NCBI GenBank assembly: GCA_013329295.1
Contig: DUKP01000097.1
Coordinates: 5,432 to 13,594 of the forward strand
Length of the DNA: 8,163 bases
Source of the DNA: Candidatus Poseidoniaceae archaeon
GTDB taxonomy: Archaea > Thermoplasmatota > Poseidoniia > Poseidoniales > Poseidoniaceae
Direction of reading: 5' to 3'
Made by a program: the position numbers and the translations under genes. Positions 1 to 7,921 of this stretch are shown piece by piece. A model generated the notes under the pieces. It was not told where the DNA came from, did no database searches, and worked only from the letters and a program-made list of their open reading frames with translations. Positions within the stretch are counted from its first letter, which is position 1, and each line of letters opens with the position of its first letter.

Positions 1-539
1 GGCATAGTTGACCAATTAGGCACCAAGATGGCAACCCACATCAGTGCCTTTGCATCAGCACCACCATGAATTAAACGTAATCTCCAGCCAAAGTCAATAA
101 CAAAAATAACGACTAATCCAGACAGTGTCGTCCAGTATAAAGCTGCCATTCCAGATTCTTCACCAAGTAAAAGATTCAATAAATCAACATCACCATACTT
201 AGTCATTCCAACAATTACTCCAACAATGCTGACTAGATACCACATCGAGACAATTATGTCTAAACGATTGCCAGATAGAACATCTTTGATGGTTGGCCGA
301 CCAATTACTGCAACTGATGCATAGGCCACAACAGCAGATGCGGTAAGGAATATTGTCCAGTCTGCTTCTCTTGCCAATAGTTCAAGACACCAAATAAAAA
401 TCGCAGGTTTTACCCAAATCATCCAATGACTATTGCTGACTCTACGTTCCTTATGATCCATCCAAGCAGCCCAGCCCATGCCAAGTAGAAGAACGCCAAC
501 TCGGCTCCAGCCCAATACTTGCTCAGATGTCAGTGCCAT
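1..539 (-). CDS. Archaeal A24 prepilin/preflagellin peptidase (partial, 3' end outside window)
   Basis: Membrane aspartyl protease of the A24 family, which in archaea cleaves class III signal peptides of archaellins and type IV-like pilins on the cytoplasmic side of the membrane. The start at 539 (ATG) gives 179 readable residues with no stop, so the gene continues beyond base 1. Both family signatures are visible. Residues 26-36 read WMDHKERRVSN, where D28 matches the first catalytic aspartate followed by Arg and Asn. Residues 158-166 read HGGADAKAL, where D162 is the second catalytic aspartate; the GGAD form of the GxGD motif also occurs, from memory, in haloarchaeal homologues. Hydrophobic stretches at about 8-27, 45-56, 62-80, 95-112 and 132-150 fit a polytopic protein. 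No Shine-Dalgarno sequence precedes the ATG, and a TTTAAA box lies about 26 bp upstream, so the transcript is probably leaderless. The gene is divergent from the UPF0147 gene. The substrate (archaellin or pilin) cannot be decided from this window. Confidence 0.85.
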   Translation of the reverse strand, partial: MALTSEQVLGWSRVGVLLLGMGWAAWMDHKERRVSNSHWMIWVKPAIFIWCLELLAREADWTIFLTASAVVAYASVAVIGRPTIKDVLSGNRLDIIVSMWYLVSIVGVIVGMTKYGDVDLLNLLLGEESGMAALYWTTLSGLVVIFVIDFGWRLRLIHGGADAKALMWVAILVPNWSTM

Positions 540-559
540 GTTAGGCGCGTGTCGACAAT

Positions 560-570
560 GAATTTAAAGA
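560..570. promoter_or_regulatory. Candidate shared TATA box for two divergent genes
   Basis: A self-complementary TTTAAA at 563-568 lies in AT-rich sequence between the divergent A24 peptidase and UPF0147 genes. Read on the minus strand, its centre is about 26 bp before the peptidase ATG, the spacing expected for a leaderless archaeal transcript. Read on the plus strand, transcription would begin near 590 and leave a short leader containing the GGAGG at 603-607. A second TATA-like string, GATATATTA at 585-593, lies about 26 bp before the UPF0147 ATG and is an alternative. This is pattern-based only. Confidence 0.4.
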
Positions 571-602
571 CGGCCTACACAGTGGATATATTACCCAGCA
601 TT

Positions 603-607
603 GGAGG
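603..607 (+). promoter_or_regulatory. Shine-Dalgarno site deciding the UPF0147 start
   Basis: GGAGG ends 7 bases before the ATG at 615. It supports that ATG over the in-frame upstream ATGs at 519 and 558, neither of which has a comparable site. Confidence 0.7.
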
Positions 608-614
608 ATTAACC

Positions 615-881
615 ATGGATGTGGAAACTAGACTACAACAAGTGGCGACTGTTATCAATCAAATTGATGACCCCAAAGTCCCTAGAAACATTCGACGGCA
701 AGCCAAAGAAGCCTGTGAACAATGGCTACTTAACAAGAGTAAAAAGCTCGATGTAAGAATCGCTATGAGTCAATCAAAATTAGAAGAATTGTATGAAGAC
801 CCTAACATACCGCCTGAATTTGGCACCTTAATTTTGATGATCAACACTGAACTGGAGAAAATACTTACAGAAGTTCTATGA
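615..881 (+). CDS. UPF0147 family protein
   Basis: Small soluble archaeal protein of 88 residues, about the usual length for UPF0147, a family of unknown function. The recognisable parts are the segment VPRNIRRQAKEA (residues 22-33) and DPNIPPEFGTLI (residues 62-73), which match the conserved VPRNIRR and DPNMP blocks of the family. The remainder is predicted to be helical, with charged and aliphatic residues alternating, and there is no signal peptide or membrane segment. The reading frame opens earlier, at 519. The 32 extra residues (Cys/Arg-rich start, no family similarity) would overlap the start of the divergent peptidase, and the GGAGG site points to 615, so the shorter form is preferred. 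The stop codon overlaps that of the convergent transporter gene by 6 bp. I do not assign a biochemical role. Confidence 0.87.
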   Translation: MDVETRLQQVATVINQIDDPKVPRNIRRQAKEACEQWLLNKSKKLDVRIAMSQSKLEELYEDPNIPPEFGTLILMINTELEKILTEVL

Positions 882-2225
882 TTCTTCCAAATATTCATCG
901 GGAAATGTCTTAATTTTTAGAGATAATATTGCTGATAATAGCATCATTATACCACATAAATGGAAAGCCGTGTGATAATCAAGTGGCCATTTCCTTGATA
1001 CAGTTAATGTCCAAACAATTCCACCGGTTAACGGCCCAATTATTCGAGCGAATGAACTAACTGATTCTTGAGCACCCATTACAATACCAAGATTTAATCC
1101 GCTTTGCTTAGCAGTTGTAGTTAGCAATGAGGAGGAGGAAGGTTGGAATATACCATTTCCAACTGAAATAAGAATTACTACAGCAAATAAGTAAGCAAAA
1201 GCCCAATCAGCTTGGGTATATGGAATAAGAACAAGGCCTAAACCACATAAAAGACAAGATATAGGTAACAACTTAGCTGGACCAAAGCGCTTGGATAATG
1301 GACCAATTAAGACTCCTTGGGTAATGATTCCAGCAATACCTATGATGGCGAATAAGCGACCATTCTGTGCTTCATTATAGCCTAGTCCACCTGTATCAAT
1401 AGACATCCCAGTATACAAAATGAATACAGCATGCATAATAGTGAATCCAAAAATGAACAGCATTTTTACCCAAATAATAACTGAAATTGGACCATTATTT
1501 AGCATGGAAAAAGATTGTTTTACCGAATTACCTATTCGTGAGGACCAACTTACGCTTTCAAAATTTGAGCGTTTTGTTTTAGGTAATGATTCTGGTAATT
1601 TGAAATAAGCAAAAATAAGCGATACTAGAGACAAAGCACCTGCTGCAATACATGGAAGTAGGTATGGATAAGTATCAAAGATTGTATCTACAAAAATATC
1701 CCACCTTTCTGCTGGATTAGATAACTCCCCTCCGATAAATGGTCCAATTGTGAATCCAAGACCAAAAGCAGCACCAATAATACCCATTCTTGTTGTTAAT
1801 TGACTTGGAGTGCTTACATCGCCAATATAGGCTTTTGCAACAGCTAGGTTTCCATTAAATACACCTGCAAGGAATCGTGCTGCCAAAGCAATTAACAGTG
1901 TATTGGCTAATCCAAACATGGCGAAAAAAACCGTATTCCCAACTAGACCTATCATGAGAACTGGCCTACGACCAATTCGATCAGAAATAGTACCCCAAAA
2001 TGGCGAGAATAAAAACTGAGCAGCTGAGTATGAGGTCATTAATAATCCAACCCATAGGCCAACTTCTGTAATACCTTCAGCCGCTGCTAAATCTTCAACA
2101 AGATAGGTCAAAAAAGGAATTACTATTCCAAAACCAATCATATCGATCATGGTAACCATGAATAGTACAAACAATGCGCCTTTGCCCGCAATTATAGCAG
2201 GTTCTGAAGACGAATGTTCAGTCAT
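876..2225 (-). CDS. Major facilitator superfamily transporter, DHA1/TetA-like efflux type
   Basis: Integral membrane transporter of 449 residues, the normal size for a 12-helix MFS protein. The N-terminal half shows the loop 2-3 signature GTISDRIGRRP (78-88, motif A), a fourth-helix region with R117 and G121 (motif B-like), and the fifth-helix antiporter signature GAAFGLGFTIGPFIGG (151-166, motif C). Motif C is typical of drug:proton antiporters of the DHA1 family, including TetA-type pumps. A degenerate repeat of motif A follows helix 8 (GPLSKRFGPAKLL, 308-320), and a C-half counterpart of motif C appears near 393-402. The cytoplasmic loop between the halves spans about 211-245. The export direction and proton coupling are inferred from these motifs; the substrate is unknown and drug resistance should not be assumed. 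It lies 61 bp downstream of lonB on the same strand and could be the last gene of that unit. The start at 2225 has no clear Shine-Dalgarno sequence. Confidence 0.9.
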   Translation of the reverse strand: MTEHSSSEPAIIAGKGALFVLFMVTMIDMIGFGIVIPFLTYLVEDLAAAEGITEVGLWVGLLMTSYSAAQFLFSPFWGTISDRIGRRPVLMIGLVGNTVFFAMFGLANTLLIALAARFLAGVFNGNLAVAKAYIGDVSTPSQLTTRMGIIGAAFGLGFTIGPFIGGELSNPAERWDIFVDTIFDTYPYLLPCIAAGALSLVSLIFAYFKLPESLPKTKRSNFESVSWSSRIGNSVKQSFSMLNNGPISVIIWVKMLFIFGFTIMHAVFILYTGMSIDTGGLGYNEAQNGRLFAIIGIAGIITQGVLIGPLSKRFGPAKLLPISCLLCGLGLVLIPYTQADWAFAYLFAVVILISVGNGIFQPSSSSLLTTTAKQSGLNLGIVMGAQESVSSFARIIGPLTGGIVWTLTVSRKWPLDYHTAFHLCGIMMLLSAILSLKIKTFPDEYLEES

Positions 2226-2274
2226 ATCGAGGCCTAATACTCATCGTTTTTGTAGTCAACGCGATAATTAAACC

Positions 2275-2283
2275 AAATAAATT
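2275..2283 (-). promoter_or_regulatory. Weak TATA-like element upstream of the MFS gene
   Basis: On the minus strand, AATTTATTT lies just after the lonB stop and about 54 bp before the transporter ATG, which would give a leader of roughly 28 nt. It is a poor match, and co-transcription from lonB is just as likely. Confidence 0.2.
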
Positions 2284-2286
2284 GAT

Positions 2287-4311
2287 TCAAGCCGAAGGAG
2301 ATTTCTTCGAAACTTCTGGAGTTAATCTGTCAATAACGTTGCCCAAGCGCTCAACAAGTCCTGCTTTTTGCTCATGCTTGATTAGCGCATGCTCCATGAC
2401 TTCATCAAGTGAATCAACAGCAATGACCTCTATCTTGTCAGCATACTTATCGTCAATCAATACATCTTGCAAGTTTGCTCTAGGAACAACAACTGTTTTG
2501 ATTCCTGAAATTGCTGCTGCTTCAATCTTAGCAGTCACGCCACCAATTGGCAATACTTCACCTCTAACTGAGAGAGAGCCTGTCATAGCCAAATCTTGCC
2601 TAATAGGAATTTCTTCCAAGGCAGAAATCACCGCTGTAGCGATGGTAATGGATGCTGAATCTCCATCAACTCCGTGAGTATCTACGAATTGGATATGAAT
2701 ATCATAATCTGAAATATCCTTGCCTGTAAGTTTCTTGATTACTGCACTAACATTTGTTACGCTTTCTTTAGCCAAGTCAGAAAGACCACCAGTTGCGTGA
2801 ATTTTACCGCCACCGCCTTGTGAAGGAGTGACTAATGCTTCAACTGGGAGCATTATTCCACTGAAATCTGAAAGTCCTGAATTGGCACCAAGAACTGCAA
2901 GACCATTGACTCTACCAACTCTTTCACCTGAATTAACCAGTAGGGAATAATCTCTACGGCGCTCAATCATACGGTCAGCAACTTGCTGTTCGAGTGGTTT
3001 GGCAATATTTCTAGCACCTAGTACATGTGCAGCAGTAGTATACTTTGAACCATCTTCGCTAGCTAAATCTCCAGCAATACGAATTAATCCACCCAATTCT
3101 CTTAGGCGTAGAGATAGTTTACCCCTCCTTCCTGCACGTCTTTGAGCCTCACGTAGTATCAAAGCTACTGCGGATTTGTCAAAGTGAGGAATCTCTCTAG
3201 TCGTACCAATATCACGAATTACTTCTTGTGCTATGAATCTAATTAGACGACGGCGGTTTCTGGAAGTATCAGGCATTTCTGAATTAACATATACCTCATA
3301 TCCATAGCCTCTAATCCTGCTTCTAAGTGCTGGATGCATACCCTGAATAGCATCAAGGTTACCAGCAGCAATTAGGATAAAATCACAGGGCACTGGTTCA
3401 GTTTTTGTTAATGCTCCAGATGAACGCTCTGACCTTCCTGAAATAGGAAATGCACGCTCTTGCATAGCTGTAAGCAATGCTTGCTGCTCTTCGAGTCTAA
3501 GTAGATTAACTTCATCGATATACAATACTCCCTTGTGGGCTCTGTGTATTGCACCAGGTTCAACTCTATCATGTGCTGGTGTTTCCATGCCACCAGATTG
3601 GAACGGATCGTGTCTTACATCTCCAAGTAATGAGCCTGATAAGGTCGCAGTAGCGTCAACAAATGGTGGAAGTTCGCTAGTATCATGCTTGACTAACAAC
3701 TTTGGAATTCTACTTTCATCAGAAGCTCCAAGTCTGCCACGAATGAACATATATCCAAACATTAACAAGAAACCACCAAACAATAATGTGATTATATCAC
3801 CAGTTTGTAATGTGGCAATGACTAGAAGAAAGCCGATGGCAGCAAATGCAATTAGCAACATTTTTTGTGAACGCTCTTTTTGCTGTCTTATTGCTTCGCG
3901 TTGAAGTTTAACGATTCGTTCACCTCTTGATGCTGGTACACATCGAACTCTTGGTTCATTCTCATCATCCTCATTTGGATAAACCAAAACATCTTCTAAA
4001 ACATCTCTCGGAAGAAGCTCAGTCATCGACTTTGCTAACATTGACTTACCTGTGCCTGGGTCACCTATCATAAGCATGTGACGCCTTTGTTCAGCGGCTT
4101 TACGGATAACAACTGAACCAGTTTCTTGACCAATCACTTGGTCAACCAAAGTATCTGGAATTGGTACATCTTCAGTTGATACAAATTCAACAGAATCAAT
4201 CCATTTTTCGACACCTTCTGTAACAATATCATCGCTACCTGTAGGCTCAGGAGACCATATTGTAACCTCGTCGTCCGAGGCATCTTCGACGTCGATATCT
4301 TCACCGGTCAC
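2287..4311 (-). CDS. lonB: Membrane-anchored archaeal Lon protease (LonB type)
   Basis: ATP-dependent AAA+ serine protease, 674 residues. It would be anchored in the cytoplasmic membrane with ATPase and protease domains facing the cytosol, where it degrades misfolded and regulatory proteins. It lacks the large bacterial Lon N-domain and begins with an acidic segment (1-45). The order is: Walker A GDPGTGKS (83-90); two membrane helices inserted in the ATPase domain (about 151-169 and 172-190), the hallmark of archaeal LonB; Walker B GVLYIDEV (261-268); sensor-1 N318; a probable arginine finger near R330-R332; and a sensor-2 region around R402-R404. The C-terminal protease domain carries DGDSAS (549-554) with catalytic S552, and K595 in GGVTAK, the Ser-Lys dyad. 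All key residues are present, so it should be active. The start is GTG at 4311; the ATG at 4313 runs straight into a stop. A GAGGGG site 5 bases upstream supports the GTG. The gene follows the large surface protein by 58 bp. Confidence 0.96.
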   Translation of the reverse strand: MTGEDIDVEDASDDEVTIWSPEPTGSDDIVTEGVEKWIDSVEFVSTEDVPIPDTLVDQVIGQETGSVVIRKAAEQRRHMLMIGDPGTGKSMLAKSMTELLPRDVLEDVLVYPNEDDENEPRVRCVPASRGERIVKLQREAIRQQKERSQKMLLIAFAAIGFLLVIATLQTGDIITLLFGGFLLMFGYMFIRGRLGASDESRIPKLLVKHDTSELPPFVDATATLSGSLLGDVRHDPFQSGGMETPAHDRVEPGAIHRAHKGVLYIDEVNLLRLEEQQALLTAMQERAFPISGRSERSSGALTKTEPVPCDFILIAAGNLDAIQGMHPALRSRIRGYGYEVYVNSEMPDTSRNRRRLIRFIAQEVIRDIGTTREIPHFDKSAVALILREAQRRAGRRGKLSLRLRELGGLIRIAGDLASEDGSKYTTAAHVLGARNIAKPLEQQVADRMIERRRDYSLLVNSGERVGRVNGLAVLGANSGLSDFSGIMLPVEALVTPSQGGGGKIHATGGLSDLAKESVTNVSAVIKKLTGKDISDYDIHIQFVDTHGVDGDSASITIATAVISALEEIPIRQDLAMTGSLSVRGEVLPIGGVTAKIEAAAISGIKTVVVPRANLQDVLIDDKYADKIEVIAVDSLDEVMEHALIKHEQKAGLVERLGNVIDRLTPEVSKKSPSA

Positions 4312-4316
4312 ATTAA

Positions 4317-4322
4317 CCCCTC
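4317..4322 (-). promoter_or_regulatory. Shine-Dalgarno site supporting the GTG start of lonB
   Basis: On the minus strand, GAGGGG lies 5 bases before the GTG at 4311. Together with the 58-bp gap and the lack of a good TATA box, it fits translation of lonB as an internal gene of a longer transcript. Confidence 0.6.
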
Positions 4323-4369
4323 ACACTTCTCCCCTTTATGGGTTTAGAATCATTAACCTAACAATAATC

Positions 4370-7300
4370 TCAGCCTTGTAACCTGTCTAGGTACTGTTGG
4401 CCATAATACTCCCACTGGTCCATTGACCATCCAGCTGGCAATCCACCAGGTGGCAAAGGAGGTCCACGATGTGCTTGTAGCGGAGGTATGTTTAGTGGTG
4501 GTGCTGGTTGAGCATATTGAGGTGTTTGAATTGGCTGTTGATAGTTTGGAGCATATTGTGAGTTTTGTAGTGGTTGTTGGAAAATCTGTTGCGTACCACC
4601 GTACATTGAATTGGCAACAGCATCACGTGCTGGAAGTGTTGTATCAGCCCATTTGAAGCCATGAACATCATCTATTTCTCTGCCACGTAACAGGAACATT
4701 CCACCTAACAGAGCAACAAAAATTATTCCAACTACTATACCTATAATCAATATTGAGTTATATTCACTATTACTATCATCAATATTAGTTCCAGAAGTAT
4801 CATCCTTAGTACAAACAACTCTTGTATCTAAACAAGCTAATTCTAATTCAAATTCTGCATCGATCAATTCTAATTCTAATTCTGAATTATCTGCATCAGG
4901 ATTTGCCGAAATTTGTTCTTTCAAATTGTCAATCTTTGAATTTAAGTTATCAATATGTTGTTCAAGCATTTGAACGTCCATTTGTGATGGTGATGGCATG
5001 TCTTGAGTTACAGTCCACTTGTATAATGGCTCGACAGCTCTAGGTGTCTTGTAATTGTTGTTGAGGCTATCAACACCATCTATCATCAAGTAGAAATAAT
5101 CGCCATAGTCGTATCCAAATGGCCTTGAAGACTTAGTTGGATCTCCGGCATTAGGAATATCAAGCACTCCCTCCCAACCGGAAGCAGATTGAGTCATATC
5201 CAAGTCATAGAACCAAATTCCATCACAAACTCCTTCATTGCTACAGGTTTGCCATCTAACGCTTAAGGAAGAAAATACTGGCGCATCATCACTAAGGTAC
5301 ATGTTGATGTAAGGCATTTGACCGATGTACACATTACTCATTTCTACTATCATAAAGCCTTCTTCAATTGGACTCATAGCAATAGTAAATTCGTCAGAAT
5401 CGTATACTTCAACCGTAGCAACATATTCATTTGATGAGTAAGTATCTACAACTTTGATTACAATATTCTTATCGCCAACTTCGTTAAATTTTAGTTTTAA
5501 CATTCCTGTTTGTCGATTAAACTGCGCTCCTCCTGCTTCGTCTGGAGAACTTACAATTACAGTGACTTCACTATCTGCATTATCTACATCACTAACCAAG
5601 GAATCAAGATCTATAGTTGATTCTTCTCCGGTTTTAATTCTTAAACCTTCAAATGGAGACATGTCAATAACTGGAGCGTCGTTAATTGGATTAATATTAA
5701 TCAAAACTGTTTGATCTGAGCACTCCATGTCAGCATCACATGCTCGAATTGTCAAGGTAGTCTGACCTTCTGCATCTGTACCGATAGTTTCGAAACCTAG
5801 AACACCATTGATAATCTGTGAGTAAATTATTCCTGGATTAGATTCACCTACTATGTCAAACGATAGTAGACTGGTTGAACTTGGTTGGCCATCAGAAGTT
5901 GTATCGCTAACATAAGGTTGTAAGCGAAGTGTTCCATCTGAATCAGGGCCTTGTTCATCTATAGTTTGTGTTGGAAGACCAAGCCACCTTGGTTGGCCAT
6001 TTTCAATAACATTAAACTTCAGTGTACCATATGGTAAATTATCATCATTACCATAGTCTGCACCATCATCAACAGTCACGAGGATGCTCTTTTGACCCAA
6101 TGGGCAGCCTTGAACCTCATCGAATGTAAATTTCACAGTTATTGTTGTCGATAGTGGATTCCATGAGATAAAGTAAGGGCTGTTAGAATCTACAACCAAG
6201 TCATATAATGCAGTTTCAGGATCACTAATATGCCCTGTCATATCGACATTTGTCTCTACATCACATATTACTGTAGGAACCGGTTCTGCAGTGACTTGAG
6301 GGATACCATTTGCTAAACTAAATGCATTTGGAGTAACTCTCCAATCACTAACTTGACCTCGACTATCTATTGTTCGAGATCTTAAATCATAAGTTCCAGC
6401 AGGCATTGATAATTTTGGAGTCATGGTGTACTCCCTTCCTTCATTAGAGGTTCCCTCGTTGACTATGTTGTCTCCACCAGAATCTATACTTCCATCCCAA
6501 GCATTTGTTCCTGCAGGCGATACTTCAAGTTCGAAAGTCATTGTTTGGATTGTGTCTACATAATCATCTGCTCCACCCTTAGCTACAACTGTAAAGATAG
6601 AACCTCGTTCAATCACATTGTCGCCACTAACAGTTGCTTGTTTTGCAGTAGGTGGTCTGTCGTGATTGAAGTTTTCAACCAGAATGCTATTACTTGATGA
6701 GCGGTCACCAATTAGCCCGGTTAGCCTTGCACCAAATCCAGTTGACCATGCATTTGATGGTAGATTAGTTGTGTCAATAGTGGCAGTATGAGACATTGTA
6801 CCTTGAACTACAAGATTGGTTAATTGCTTAGATGAAACAACTACAGGAGTGTTACCATCCATGTATACAATTTCTAGATTACCTCCATCAGAGTAATCAA
6901 TACCTCCAACATTTGTTGCCGTTGCTGACAGCGAGATTTGGTCTCCATTGACATAGCCATTAGCACCGGCAGGATTGCTAATGGAAACACTACTAACTGC
7001 AAGATCAAGTTTAGGTCCCATTGAAGCATCTGCGGCTGCATATACGCTGTTGTATGTGTTGTGAGGTCCGCTCATTAATGCTGCAACTGTTAGGAAGTTA
7101 TCTACAGCAGAAATCGGTGCACCAGAATCAGTAGTTGCTGACCTTACAGTAGAGATTGGAACGCTCCACGAAGTAGATACTGGATTGTTTGGAGTAAGAG
7201 TCATTTGAGTAAAACCATTATTGCCTGGATTAAGTAACCAATCTCTAATTACATTGTGAGGTATATTTCCATTATCATATGGCTGCGCACCATAATGTTC

Positions 7301-7888
7301 TGTAACTACTGCTTGCAAATATGCATTGACTGATGATGAAGATCCAAAGTATGTGGCTGTTATTTCAATATCCATGTTATTACCGTTTTCTGATTGGCTA
7401 ACCAGCAAAGAAAAGTCATTAGGATTAAGCATATTTCCGCCGGTGCTAAACTGAGTATCATACATTGTTCCAGTTGACCCACCTCCGCTTACGTGATAGG
7501 TAGAAGGTGCTTTTGTATCACCAAATTTTGTCACAGGAATTCCTGAACCGCCATCCATAACGTGGCTACGTCGGTTAAGTGGGTCGGGAGGATAAACTGT
7601 AGGACTGCCATAACCATAGTGAGAGATAAATACCATCTCTTCAGGATGTTCTGATTTTAATTCATTTAATGAAGGTGAGGCGCTACTCATACAAGGAGGA
7701 CACCAACTAGCACCAATATATTCGGCAAATACTGCGTGACCAGGAGATGGTGGTGCTTCACTAACCTGTGGTTCATCTGGTAAAACCAATAAATCATCAT
7801 TAGCACTTTCTGTAACTATCGTTAAGGCGATGCTGCCAAGAAATAGCGCCACAATCATAAGCGAAATTGACTTATTATACAACTTCAT
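4370..7888 (-). CDS. Large type I membrane protein: thioredoxin-like domain, Ig/cadherin-like modules, coiled coil, cytoplasmic tail
   Basis: Predicted surface-anchored protein of 1172 residues. A signal peptide (1-29, hydrophobic core about 8-24, no lipobox Cys) leads into a thioredoxin-like domain at about 50-135, with WCPPC at 62-66 and a likely cis-proline in GIPVTKFGD (116-124). Residues about 170-290, including the HNVIRDWL segment, resemble the Omp28-type region that follows such domains. Then come a CARDB-like beta domain (about 294-407), an Ig-like stretch (411-525), and two or three cadherin/Ig-like modules (530-830), one preceded by NPINDAPVI. A further beta region is at 831-960. 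A coiled coil (about 966-1018) leads to one membrane helix (1045-1067), then RGR, placing the C-terminus in the cytoplasm. The tail has LPARDAVANSMYGGTQ (1085-1100), a Gln/Pro-rich linker and a terminal GLPAGWSMDQWEYYG motif (1149-1163). A redox or disulfide-handling role outside the cell is inferred from the CPPC; no substrate is known. There is no Shine-Dalgarno sequence, but a TATA-like box lies about 26 bp upstream. Domain limits are by eye. Confidence 0.85.
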   Translation of the reverse strand: MKLYNKSISLMIVALFLGSIALTIVTESANDDLLVLPDEPQVSEAPPSPGHAVFAEYIGASWCPPCMSSASPSLNELKSEHPEEMVFISHYGYGSPTVYPPDPLNRRSHVMDGGSGIPVTKFGDTKAPSTYHVSGGGSTGTMYDTQFSTGGNMLNPNDFSLLVSQSENGNNMDIEITATYFGSSSSVNAYLQAVVTEHYGAQPYDNGNIPHNVIRDWLLNPGNNGFTQMTLTPNNPVSTSWSVPISTVRSATTDSGAPISAVDNFLTVAALMSGPHNTYNSVYAAADASMGPKLDLAVSSVSISNPAGANGYVNGDQISLSATATNVGGIDYSDGGNLEIVYMDGNTPVVVSSKQLTNLVVQGTMSHTATIDTTNLPSNAWSTGFGARLTGLIGDRSSSNSILVENFNHDRPPTAKQATVSGDNVIERGSIFTVVAKGGADDYVDTIQTMTFELEVSPAGTNAWDGSIDSGGDNIVNEGTSNEGREYTMTPKLSMPAGTYDLRSRTIDSRGQVSDWRVTPNAFSLANGIPQVTAEPVPTVICDVETNVDMTGHISDPETALYDLVVDSNSPYFISWNPLSTTITVKFTFDEVQGCPLGQKSILVTVDDGADYGNDDNLPYGTLKFNVIENGQPRWLGLPTQTIDEQGPDSDGTLRLQPYVSDTTSDGQPSSTSLLSFDIVGESNPGIIYSQIINGVLGFETIGTDAEGQTTLTIRACDADMECSDQTVLININPINDAPVIDMSPFEGLRIKTGEESTIDLDSLVSDVDNADSEVTVIVSSPDEAGGAQFNRQTGMLKLKFNEVGDKNIVIKVVDTYSSNEYVATVEVYDSDEFTIAMSPIEEGFMIVEMSNVYIGQMPYINMYLSDDAPVFSSLSVRWQTCSNEGVCDGIWFYDLDMTQSASGWEGVLDIPNAGDPTKSSRPFGYDYGDYFYLMIDGVDSLNNNYKTPRAVEPLYKWTVTQDMPSPSQMDVQMLEQHIDNLNSKIDNLKEQISANPDADNSELELELIDAEFELELACLDTRVVCTKDDTSGTNIDDSNSEYNSILIIGIVVGIIFVALLGGMFLLRGREIDDVHGFKWADTTLPARDAVANSMYGGTQQIFQQPLQNSQYAPNYQQPIQTPQYAQPAPPLNIPPLQAHRGPPLPPGGLPAGWSMDQWEYYGQQYLDRLQG
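4836..4887 (-). repeat. Short hexamer repeat (AATTCT units) inside the large gene
   Basis: Imperfect repeats of a six-base unit, AATTCT on the plus strand, form two clusters at about 4837-4855 and 4866-4885. On the coding strand they encode alternating Glu-Leu residues (ELELEL at 1003-1008 and FELEL at 1013-1017). They fall in the acidic coiled-coil/stalk region just before the membrane helix. The stretch looks like a slippage-prone low-complexity expansion rather than a mobile element. Confidence 0.6.
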
Positions 7889-7910
7889 GTTAACCGGTCA
7901 GTTGAGGCAG

Positions 7911-7919
7911 TATATCAAA
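7911..7919 (-). promoter_or_regulatory. TATA-like box for the large surface protein gene
   Basis: On the minus strand, TTTGATATA is centred about 26-27 bp before the ATG at 7888, the spacing of a leaderless archaeal promoter. A second AT-rich candidate, CTAAAAATA at 7925-7933, would give a leader of about 15 nt. No Shine-Dalgarno sequence is present, which agrees with the leaderless reading. Confidence 0.45.
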
Positions 7920-7921
7920 CC

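Noticed and set aside
519..614. In-frame N-terminal extension of the UPF0147 gene back to ATG 519 or 558
   Set aside because: The extension has no family similarity, from 519 it overlaps the divergent peptidase start, and the GGAGG site at 603-607 specifies the ATG at 615.
876..2225. Calling the MFS gene a tetracycline resistance determinant
   Set aside because: The motifs identify a DHA1-type antiporter only; substrate cannot be read from them and the context is a chromosomal housekeeping region.
2282..2677. Plus-strand open frame of 131 codons opposite lonB
   Set aside because: It is antisense to the conserved Lon protease domain, has a Ser/Thr-rich composition typical of a shadow frame, and shows no recognisable domain.
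3408..3904. Open frames on both strands inside the lonB ATPase region
   Set aside because: Both lie within the Walker B and membrane-helix coding region of lonB and look like by-products of its codon use.
4311..4313. ATG at 4313 as an alternative lonB start
   Set aside because: It is followed directly by TGA; the correct frame begins with GTG at 4311.
4332..4342. CCC-TTTAT-GGG as a hairpin terminator between the large gene and lonB
   Set aside because: The stem is only three base pairs and there is no adjacent poly-T tract on the relevant strand.
4423..5714. Several short plus-strand open frames opposite the large gene
   Set aside because: They are antisense to a long, coherent coding frame and have no family signature or ribosome binding site.
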